From contig CALFVP010000097.1 of the NCBI GenBank assembly GCA_937928175.1, forward strand, positions 1 through 22,696: 22,696 bases of DNA, read 5' to 3'. A program made the position numbers and the translations under genes. The notes beneath the pieces are model-generated. The model had not been told where the DNA came from and searched no databases. It saw nothing but the letters and a program-made list of their open reading frames with translations. This document shows, in pieces, positions 1-5,030 of the stretch. Positions within the stretch are counted from its first letter, which is position 1. Each line of letters begins with the position of its first letter. Source of the stretch: an uncultured bacterium (GTDB lineage Bacteria > Spirochaetota > Brevinematia > DTOW01).

Positions 1-1
1 A

Positions 2-277
2 ACGTTTATGGCTATAAGAATATTCGTTAATGAGGAGTATAAAGCGATTGAAAGTTTTCTAAAGAAAGTAAAGGATTTCATGAATCCTGGTTCTAGGTTG
101 TGTATAATAACGTTTCATTCAGGTGAGGATAGATTAGTCAAAAGTAAAATGAAAGATTTAGTAAAAATGGGGTATTTCAGAATAGTTACTAAAAAACCGA
201 TAATTCCATCTAAGGAAGAGGTTGAGTGTAATCCTTCGGCTAGGTCTTCAAAATTGAGAGTTTATGAAAGGGTTTAA
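2..277 (+). CDS. rsmH: 16S rRNA m4C1402 methyltransferase RsmH, C-terminal part (5' end outside window)
   Basis: RsmH (MraW) methylates N4 of C1402 in the 16S rRNA P-site region in the cytoplasm, using S-adenosylmethionine. Only about the last 91 residues are present and the frame is open at the left edge; the codons before the first visible ATG read Thr-Phe, as in the family motif TFQALRIxVN. Family landmarks visible are the AIRIFVNEE stretch, the GSRLCIITFHSGEDR block (usually ISFHSLEDR), TKKPIIPSKEE and the C-terminal NPSARSSKLRVYER. The ATG at position 8 is therefore an internal Met and not the start. The gene overlaps or abuts the following FtsL-like gene, which is the usual dcw-cluster order. 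Identification is secure although the SAM-binding N-terminal half cannot be seen. Confidence 0.95.
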   Translation, partial: TFMAIRIFVNEEYKAIESFLKKVKDFMNPGSRLCIITFHSGEDRLVKSKMKDLVKMGYFRIVTKKPIIPSKEEVECNPSARSSKLRVYERV

Positions 278-278
278 T

Positions 279-539
279 ATGAGAGTTTTTTATTTTTTTG
301 TTACATTAGTTGTGTTTTTTGTTGTTATGATTTTTTCTGTAGTTCAAAGGGAATACTATAGGTCTCTGTGTATTCAAGAAAGAAAACTTGAAAACGAATT
401 GAAACTTCTTGAGGATGAACATAAAAAACTTGTCTACGAGATAGAAAAATTAACTACTTTCGAAGAGTTAGTCGGTAAAGAGGTATCGAAATACAAAGTT
501 TCGTTTAACAAAGTTATAGTAGTGGATGATAAGAATTGA
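279..539 (+). CDS. ftsL: FtsL-like small membrane coiled-coil division protein
   Basis: The 86-aa product has the FtsL layout: a very short N-terminal cytoplasmic end, one hydrophobic segment (about residues 3-22, rich in F and V), then a charged heptad-like helix (about 25-60, with ERKLENELKLLEDE) and a short C-terminal tail. FtsL/FtsB-type proteins sit in the inner membrane and join the divisome through such coiled coils. Sequence conservation in this family is poor, so the call rests on size, topology and position directly after rsmH. I chose ATG 279 because AAAGG lies 7 nt upstream; an in-frame ATG at 264 would add five residues and overlap rsmH, with poorer spacing. The stop is 3 nt before aroQ, suggesting translational coupling. 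It could be another single-pass coiled-coil protein of the DivIC/FtsB type. Confidence 0.68.
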   Translation: MRVFYFFVTLVVFFVVMIFSVVQREYYRSLCIQERKLENELKLLEDEHKKLVYEIEKLTTFEELVGKEVSKYKVSFNKVIVVDDKN

Positions 540-542
540 GAT

Positions 543-992
543 ATGAAAAGAATACTTCTTGTAAATGGTCCAAATTTAAATATGTTAGGTATTAGGGAAC
601 CTGATAAGTATGGTAAATTAACTCTTTCTGGTATTGTAGAAAAGTGTACTAGTATAGCTAAAAGGTATGGTTATGAGGTTGTTGATTTTCAATCTAACTC
701 TGAAGGCGAGATTGTAAATTTTATACAAATTGAAGGTTTAAAATCTAGTGGAATGGTAATAAATGCAGGTGCTTATACTCATACATCTGTAGCTATAAGA
801 GATTCAATTTTGGCAGTAGGTATTCCATTTGTTGAAGTACATTTATCGAATGTTTTCTCTAGGGAACCTTTTAGACATCGTTCATACCTTTCGGATATTG
901 CTATTGGGGTTATTTCTGGATTTAAAGAAAATAGCTACTATTTGGGGTTAATCGCACTACTTGCTTATCTAGGTGAAGAAGTTAACATTTAA
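543..992 (+). CDS. aroQ: Type II 3-dehydroquinate dehydratase
   Basis: AroQ converts 3-dehydroquinate to 3-dehydroshikimate, step three of the shikimate pathway, as a cytoplasmic homododecamer. The 149-aa length is normal for the family. All catalytic landmarks are visible: LLVNGPNLNMLGIREP with Arg18 and the reactive Tyr23, the NAGAYTHTSVAIRD block with Asn74, His80 and Arg86, and VEVHLSN followed by REPFRHRS with His100 and Arg111. The ATG at 543 starts 3 nt after the ftsL-like stop and has only a weak GAG-type ribosome-binding site, so it probably relies on coupling to the upstream gene. It takes the place where pbpB or murE would normally continue a dcw cluster. Confidence 0.97.
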   Translation: MKRILLVNGPNLNMLGIREPDKYGKLTLSGIVEKCTSIAKRYGYEVVDFQSNSEGEIVNFIQIEGLKSSGMVINAGAYTHTSVAIRDSILAVGIPFVEVHLSNVFSREPFRHRSYLSDIAIGVISGFKENSYYLGLIALLAYLGEEVNI

Positions 993-1041
993 ATAGATGT
1001 TGTGTTAATAAATGTAATTGTATTACTTGTAATGTAGTCTC

Positions 1042-1066
1042 ACTACCATGGGGTGGTTGTTATTTT
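1042..1066 (+). terminator. Possible intrinsic terminator after aroQ
   Basis: ACTACC (1042-1047) can pair with GGTGGT (1052-1057), one pair being a U-G wobble, around the 4-nt loop ATGG. It is followed by TGTTATTTT. It sits 50 nt after the aroQ stop in the gap between two converging transcripts. The stem is only 6 bp and the T run is interrupted, so this is a weak candidate. Apart from it I see nothing in 993-1121. Confidence 0.3.
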
Positions 1067-1121
1067 AGTGGTTTAGAGCAGTTTTAGGAAATACTATTTT
1101 TATGAAGTTAGGTTAAAGATT

Positions 1122-1211
1122 CGGAGAGGGCGGGATTTGAACCCGCGGTACGGTGTTAAACCGTACACAGCATTTCCAGTGCTGCTCCTTAGGCCGCTCG
1201 GACACCTCTCC
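1122..1211 (-). tRNA. tRNA-Ser (anticodon GGA)
   Basis: Read on the minus strand, the acceptor stem GGAGAGG (from 1211) pairs with CCTCTCC, and the discriminator base G is at 1122. The anticodon stem CAGCA/TGCTG encloses the loop CTGGAAA, with anticodon GGA at 1177-1175, which reads UCC and UCU. A long variable arm (TGTACGG...CCGTACC) marks a class II serine tRNA, and the T arm is GCGGG-TTCAAAT-CCCGC. The 90-nt length fits. CCA is not encoded (AATC follows), so it must be added after transcription. The gene begins 9 nt after the rpsR stop on the same strand and is probably cut out of the rpsF-ssb-rpsR transcript or made from a read-through. Confidence 0.96.
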
Positions 1212-1220
1212 TAAAGATTG

Positions 1221-1496
1221 TTACCTATCTGTAAATGGTAACAAAGCCATTATTCTTGCTATTTTTATTTCTCTTGTTATTTTCTTCTGTACCTTTTTAC
1301 ATATTTTTGTTATTTTGGAGGATCTGATTTTACCTGTCATTGTCAAAAATTGTGAAAGTATTTCTACGTCTTTGTAAGTTATATTTAGTAGTTTTTCGGG
1401 GCAGCTTCTTTTCTTTTTCCTAATAATAAACCCTTTTTGTGTTTCTTGAGAAGTTTCTTGAGTTTGTTCTTTAGATATATCTTCAATTTTTTCCAT
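1221..1496 (-). CDS. rpsR: 30S ribosomal protein bS18
   Basis: bS18 binds bS6 on the platform of the 30S subunit. The 91-aa product has the family core: a basic stretch RKKKRSCP, then ITYKDVEILSQFLTMTGKI, RSSKITKICKKVQKKITREIKIAR and the ending MALLPF. About 20 residues rich in Gln, Glu and Thr precede the core, a moderate N-terminal extension. The usual CxxC-like start of the core is reduced to a single Cys (SCPEK), so this is probably a zinc-free form. ATG 1496 is preceded by an excellent AGGAGG, which overlaps the TAG stop of ssb. It is the last protein gene of the rpsF-ssb-rpsR operon; rplI, often next, is absent and a tRNA-Ser gene takes its place. Confidence 0.95.
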   Translation of the reverse strand: MEKIEDISKEQTQETSQETQKGFIIRKKKRSCPEKLLNITYKDVEILSQFLTMTGKIRSSKITKICKKVQKKITREIKIARIMALLPFTDR

Positions 1497-1504
1497 AAAA
1501 CCTC

Positions 1505-2074
1505 CTATATATCAAACTCTCTTTTTGTATCTATATTTTTTATGTTTTCTTCTTCGTTGTATTCATCATCTAATTCTGAATAATCGGGTTCTTCACTGTC
1601 ATCAAAGTAATAATCTTCTTGGATATCTTCTATCAAACTTTCTTCAAACGTTTCACCTTCTATAGTTTCTTTGTATTGCTGATTGTTTACGAAATCTGCG
1701 TAACTTCCTTGTTTTGATTGAAAAACATCTTTGTCTTCTTTTTGTTTTGGAGAAAGTAACAAAACGTTTTCTGCTACTATTCCTGTACTCCTTTTTGTAA
1801 TTTCATTACCGTTTTGATCTACACTTTTCCAACTCGACTGGGTTAACCTCCCTTCTATTAATATTCTATCACCTTTTTTGGTATATTTACTTACTAACTC
1901 TCCTAATCTTTCCCAGCATATTACATCAAAAAAGTATGTTCTTTTGTTGTCTTTGAATGAATCATCCACCGCTAACCTTACTCTTGATATAGTTTTCCCT
2001 TGGGATGTAGTGGATGTTTCTGGATCTTTTACTAGATTACCTACTATTATTACCTTGTTAAAACTTCTTGCCAT
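1505..2074 (-). CDS. ssb: Single-stranded DNA-binding protein
   Basis: SSB coats single-stranded DNA in replication, recombination and repair and recruits partners through its C-terminal tip. Residues 1 to about 110 form the OB fold: start MARSFNKVIIVGNLVKDPE, then RTYFFDVICWERLGE, GDRILIEGRLTQSSW and the closing VAENVLLLSPK. Residues 115-189 are a linker and a very acidic tail rich in Asp, Glu and Tyr. The protein ends REFDI instead of the usual DDxIPF tip, while the acidic run lies upstream. The start ATG lies 2 nt after the rpsF stop with only a weak AG-rich site, so translation is probably coupled. The 189-aa length is slightly above average for the family. Confidence 0.95.
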   Translation of the reverse strand: MARSFNKVIIVGNLVKDPETSTTSQGKTISRVRLAVDDSFKDNKRTYFFDVICWERLGELVSKYTKKGDRILIEGRLTQSSWKSVDQNGNEITKRSTGIVAENVLLLSPKQKEDKDVFQSKQGSYADFVNNQQYKETIEGETFEESLIEDIQEDYYFDDSEEPDYSELDDEYNEEENIKNIDTKREFDI

Positions 2075-2076
2075 GT

Positions 2077-2433
2077 TTAACTTTTCTTAGGAGATTTTAC
2101 TCTTAGTATAATATGTCTTATTACGTTTTCATCTATTTTTACGAGTTTGTTAAGATTTTCTAACGTTGACTGTGTGCCTTCAAAAACAATGAATTTGTAT
2201 ATCCCTTCTAGGTACTTTTTTCTATTTTTCCTTATGGGGTAAGCTAAGTTTCTTCTACCTAGCTCTGATTCACTTATTACATTTCCATTGTGCTGTTTTA
2301 TTATTTCCTTAACTCTTTCTATTACGTAAGGTACTATCTGTTCGTTAGGTTCTATTATTAGTCCAATTTCGTAAGTTCTAATTTCATTTTGTTTAGATTT
2401 AATAATCTCTTCTCTTATTTGAGAGATATTCAT
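2077..2433 (-). CDS. rpsF: 30S ribosomal protein bS6
   Basis: bS6 pairs with bS18 on the 30S platform. The 118-aa product shows the family hallmarks: RTYEIGLIIEPNE near the start, HNGNVISESELGRRNLAYPIRKNRKKYLEGIYKFIVFEG in the middle (the GRRxLAYPI motif) and NLNKLVKIDENVIRHIILR near the end. I placed the start at ATG 2433, which has AAAGGTGA just upstream. An in-frame TTG at 2469 would add 12 residues, but that stretch forms a 9-bp RNA hairpin next to the ribosome-binding site and does not look like coding sequence. The conserved core begins about 13 residues after the chosen Met, a small extension compared with the family. It is first gene of the operon with ssb and rpsR. Confidence 0.95.
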   Translation of the reverse strand: MNISQIREEIIKSKQNEIRTYEIGLIIEPNEQIVPYVIERVKEIIKQHNGNVISESELGRRNLAYPIRKNRKKYLEGIYKFIVFEGTQSTLENLNKLVKIDENVIRHIILRVKSPKKS

Positions 2434-2499
2434 ATTTTCACCTTTATGAGGTTTTATGCAAAACCTCAAACCGAGAATTTATTTGCCCCCTTCGGTCAT
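2434..2499 (-). promoter_or_regulatory. Structured rpsF mRNA leader (possible bS6:bS18 autoregulatory element)
   Basis: If transcription starts about 7 nt after the TACAAT box, the leader is some 65 nt and contains two potential stems. P1 is ACCGA (2496-2492) with TCGGT (2474-2470), enclosing a 17-nt G-rich and A-rich loop. P2 is a perfect 9-bp stem TGAGGTTTT/AAAACCTCA (2468-2460 and 2455-2447) with loop GCAT, ending 1 or 2 nt before the AAAGGTGA ribosome-binding site. Known rpsF leaders in several phyla bind the bS6:bS18 complex through a CCG-containing structured element. Whether this one belongs to that class is inference. Confidence 0.5.
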
Positions 2500-2504
2500 G
2501 GGAC

Positions 2505-2533
2505 ATTGTACAAAAATTTTGTATGTTTTCATT
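2505..2533 (-). promoter_or_regulatory. Candidate promoter of rpsF-ssb-rpsR
   Basis: On the minus strand TACAAT (2510-2505) matches the sigma70 -10 box in 5 of 6 bases and lies 72 nt before the rpsF start. At 17-nt spacing the -35 position reads AATGAA (2533-2528), a poor match, so the promoter would be weak at -35 or helped by a regulator. A second TACAAT lies at 2536-2531. Confidence 0.4.
2509..2523. promoter_or_regulatory. Inverted repeat TACAAAA-A-TTTTGTA, operator-like
   Basis: Seven-base arms form a perfect inverted repeat with a one-base centre. It overlaps the upstream edge of the presumed rpsF -10 box in the gap between the divergent rpsF and pepA genes. No protein can be assigned. 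Given the AT-rich background, chance is possible. Confidence 0.3.
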
Positions 2534-2594
2534 GTATTTTTGCAATTTAGTGAAAAAATAATAAACAAAATAATGATTCTTTTGGAAAATCCTT

Positions 2595-2608
2595 TATTTT
2601 GCAAAATA
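2595..2608. promoter_or_regulatory. 14-bp palindrome TATTTTGCAAAATA upstream of pepA
   Basis: A perfect palindrome lies 74 bp before the pepA start. Its position fits an operator or a small regulator's half-site pair. I found no convincing -35/-10 pair for pepA around it: the best is TTGCAA (2599-2604) with TATCAT (2624-2629), whose 19-nt spacing is too long to be good. Confidence 0.3.
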
Positions 2609-2682
2609 GGTATTTGCTTCGTTTATCATTGGTAAAACACTTAGAGAAATTTCAAAAAGTTCTTTGGGTTAAGGGGGAGTTT

Positions 2683-4191
2683 ATGGAAATTCGTTTAGGT
2701 ACAATTTCTGAAATTAGGAAAGAAAGTTTCGATGCACTAGTACTGATTTCTTTTGAAGGCAAACCTATAAGAAAAATTTTTAGTGATGCTTTAACAAAGT
2801 TTATAAATGGTGTGATTGAATCTGAAAAGTTTAAATCAAGTTTTGGTGAAGTTATAGTTGTTCATAGACCTTCTATTCCTAAGAAATTTAATTTTAATAA
2901 AATCGTTATTGTTGGTGGTGGGAAAGAAAACAAGTTTGATGTTGAATCTTTGAGGAAGATAGGTAGTATTGTATCCAAGGGAGCAAGTAAGTACAATTAT
3001 TCTTCTTGTGTTTTTCTTGTAGATTGGAATGTTAATAAGGTAGATAAAATTTACGGTTTTAAGGGGTTAGTTGAAGGATTACTTTTAGGTACTTACAAAT
3101 TTGATAAATTTATATCAAAGAAGGAAGAAAAAAATGAAAATAAGCTTAGTAGTGTTTTTGTGGTTAAACCTGTAGTTAAATACGATTTGAATAAGATTAT
3201 TCACAATACTAAGATAGTTATTGATAGTGTATTTTTAGCGAGGGATTTGCAGAATCTTCCTTCGAATATTGCTACTCCGTCTTATATATCTGATGTTGTA
3301 AAAGCGGAATGTGAGAAAGTTGGTATTAGAGTTAAGGTTATTGATAAGAACGAAGCTAGAGAACTAGGGATGAATTTGTTTCTTGCGGTTTCTAAGGGTA
3401 GTAATGAAGAACCTAAATTTGTTGTTATGGAATACGAAGGTGGTGGAGATAAATGGTATGGGCTTATTGGTAAAGGTATAACCTTTGATACTGGTGGTAT
3501 ATCTTTAAAACCATCTGATAAAATGGAAGATATGAAGTTTGATATGAGTGGTGCAGCAAGTGTTATTGGAACTATCATTGCTGTAGCAAAAATTGGGCTT
3601 AAGGTTAATGTTGTTGGTATTGTGCCACTTACTGAGAATATGCCTGGAGGTAGTGCTACCAAACCTGGTGATATAGTTAGAGGAATGGGAGGAATATTTG
3701 TTGAGATAGTAAACACAGATGCTGAAGGTAGGCTTATACTTGCAGATGCTCTTGAGTACGTTAAAAGGTATAAACCAGAGTTTGTTATAGACATTGCTAC
3801 ACTTACAGGTGCTTGTGTTGTTGCTTTGGGAAACGAAGCTGCAGGATTACTGGGAAATGATGATAACCTTAAATCTATACTTAAGAAATCTTCACAAAGA
3901 ACGTTTGAAAGAGTTTGGGAGCTACCTCTCTGGGAAGAGTACGATGAATATATAAAAAGTGACTTTGCTGATGTTAAGAATGTTGGTAATAGGTACGGTG
4001 GTGCAATCACAGCTTCAGCTTTTCTTAAAAAGTTTGTGGATTACAAATGGGCACACTTGGATATAGCTGGAACTGCATACTCCGAAAAAGATAAATACTA
4101 CATTCCAAAAGGTGGAACTGGTTTTGGAGTTAGATTACTTGTAGATGTTTTAGAAAGTATTGAAAAGCATGAAAGTAGTTTTAATAGTTAG
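2683..4191 (+). CDS. pepA: Leucyl aminopeptidase (M17 family cytosol aminopeptidase)
   Basis: M17 enzymes are cytoplasmic hexamers with two metal ions that remove N-terminal residues, preferring Leu, and recycle peptides. The C-terminal catalytic half is fully conserved: GKGITFDTGG with Lys264 and Asp269, then Lys276 and Asp287, and the signature NTDAEGRL with Asp346, Glu348 and Arg350, which correspond to the metal ligands and active-site Lys and Arg of the family. The N-terminal macro-like domain is diverged, as usual. The 502-aa length is normal. ATG 2683 is chosen because GGGGGAG lies 3 nt before it; an in-frame ATG-less extension up to 2599 has no ribosome-binding site and no family similarity. 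The 3' end overlaps the next gene by 23 nt, so the two are probably co-expressed. Confidence 0.95.
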   Translation: MEIRLGTISEIRKESFDALVLISFEGKPIRKIFSDALTKFINGVIESEKFKSSFGEVIVVHRPSIPKKFNFNKIVIVGGGKENKFDVESLRKIGSIVSKGASKYNYSSCVFLVDWNVNKVDKIYGFKGLVEGLLLGTYKFDKFISKKEEKNENKLSSVFVVKPVVKYDLNKIIHNTKIVIDSVFLARDLQNLPSNIATPSYISDVVKAECEKVGIRVKVIDKNEARELGMNLFLAVSKGSNEEPKFVVMEYEGGGDKWYGLIGKGITFDTGGISLKPSDKMEDMKFDMSGAASVIGTIIAVAKIGLKVNVVGIVPLTENMPGGSATKPGDIVRGMGGIFVEIVNTDAEGRLILADALEYVKRYKPEFVIDIATLTGACVVALGNEAAGLLGNDDNLKSILKKSSQRTFERVWELPLWEEYDEYIKSDFADVKNVGNRYGGAITASAFLKKFVDYKWAHLDIAGTAYSEKDKYYIPKGGTGFGVRLLVDVLESIEKHESSFNS

Positions 4192-4873
4192 TTCTAGAAT
4201 AGTTAGAGATGCTTTCATATTTGAGCTTATACCAAGAGGGATTAACGTTTTTTGGTTTGATAATGTCTCTGAAGCTATATCTAAATTAAGTAACAAAAAG
4301 ATTTTTTGCGATGTTGTTGTTTTTGAGTCTTTGAGTAAATATGATACTATCACTTTCGTATCAATGCTTAAATCTTTAGGTTATAAACCAGTTTTGGTTT
4401 TATACTCTGAGATACATTCTAAAAGTGAAGTTTACGAATACCTCAAGCTTGGAATAGGTGGATTTCTACAAAAACCCCTTAACCCTAAAAATATATTTCC
4501 TATAATTTCAAAAGCTTATGAGAATTTTAAAGGTGCCCCACCCGAAAGACAAGTTGTAAGAGTACAACTTAGAGAAGGTGAAGGAAGTGTAGAGTTTGTT
4601 TCATCATCAAATGTAAGAGTTATCGGAAACATAGTTGATTTAAGTGTAGGAGGTTTTGCATTTTCTTATGTCTCTAAGTATGATAACGCATTCTCTCAAG
4701 GTGAACAAATAAAAGATATAAAAGTAATACTAGCAGAAGAAGAAACTTTTGTAAAAGGTACTGTAAAACTTAAAGATGAAACAAATAGAAAAGCCGTTAT
4801 AGTTTTCTCAGAACTTAATCAAGATGCTATCCAAAAAATATCTAGGTTTATATTCCTCAAAACTTCATCTTAA
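4169..4873 (+). CDS. Degenerate receiver domain fused to a PilZ (c-di-GMP-binding) domain
   Basis: The 234-aa protein has no signal peptide or membrane segment. Residues 1-118 look like a response-regulator receiver: beta-1 VVLIV, then DVVVFE at beta-3 and GFLQKPL near the end with the conserved Lys102. However, the acidic pair after beta-1 is Ser8-Ser9, and the phospho-acceptor position reads Glu53 instead of Asp, so normal phosphorylation is unlikely. Residues 126-232 fit a PilZ domain, with the RxxxR motif (Arg127, Arg131) and DLSVGG (Asp157, Ser159, Gly162), the two c-di-GMP-contacting motifs. It probably acts as a cytoplasmic c-di-GMP effector, for example in motility or surface behaviour, but its partner is unknown. 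ATG 4169 lies within the end of pepA; an in-frame TTG at 4160 is a less likely start. Confidence 0.82.
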   Translation: MKVVLIVSSRIVRDAFIFELIPRGINVFWFDNVSEAISKLSNKKIFCDVVVFESLSKYDTITFVSMLKSLGYKPVLVLYSEIHSKSEVYEYLKLGIGGFLQKPLNPKNIFPIISKAYENFKGAPPERQVVRVQLREGEGSVEFVSSSNVRVIGNIVDLSVGGFAFSYVSKYDNAFSQGEQIKDIKVILAEEETFVKGTVKLKDETNRKAVIVFSELNQDAIQKISRFIFLKTSS

Positions 4874-4910
4874 GTGTGAAATTTTTTCAAAATTTGTGTG
4901 AAAATTTTTT
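4874..4910 (+). repeat. Short direct repeat GTGTGAAA(A)TTTTTT
   Basis: Two near-identical copies, at 4874-4887 and 4896-4910, differ by one A and lie immediately after the PilZ gene stop. An A/T-only stem (AAATTTT with AAAATTT, 4879-4895) is possible between them but has no GC, so I do not call a terminator. Confidence 0.45.
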
Positions 4911-4982
4911 ACAGTTTTTAGCAATTTTTAATGTTGGATATTCTGTTTTGTATGTTTTTATGGGGTTTTTTAAACTTACCTC

Positions 4983-5010
4983 TTGTTTTGGCACGAAAAT
5001 TTTATATAAT
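4983..5010 (+). promoter_or_regulatory. Candidate promoter of the giant-protein operon
   Basis: TATAAT (5005-5010) is a perfect -10 box; TTGTTT (4983-4988) at 16-nt spacing serves as a plausible -35. Transcription would start near 5017, giving a very short leader that begins at the AGGAGA ribosome-binding site (5018-5023), 7 nt before ATG 5031. TTGGCACG (4989-4996) between the two boxes resembles a sigma54 -24 element, but the matching -12 position lacks GC. The rest of the 4911-5030 gap is T-rich and shows nothing else. Confidence 0.5.
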
Positions 5011-5030
5011 ATTTTTTAGGAGATTAAGGT

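Noticed and set aside
1153..1377. Plus-strand open frame across the tRNA and rpsR
   Set aside because: It runs through the tRNA-Ser gene antisense and the end of rpsR, with no ribosome-binding site or conserved sequence.
2434..2469. TTG start at 2469 giving a longer bS6
   Set aside because: The added 12 codons coincide with a perfect 9-bp hairpin and with the ribosome-binding site of ATG 2433.
3282..4010. A 242-codon open frame on the minus strand opposite pepA
   Set aside because: It lies wholly within the conserved catalytic half of pepA, is Ser/Pro/Ile-rich as expected from an antisense frame and has no recognisable domain. The other minus-strand frames inside the giant genes are rejected for the same reason.
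4879..4895. AAATTTT/AAAATTT stem after the PilZ gene as a terminator
   Set aside because: The stem contains only A-T pairs and such sequence is frequent by chance in this AT-rich DNA.
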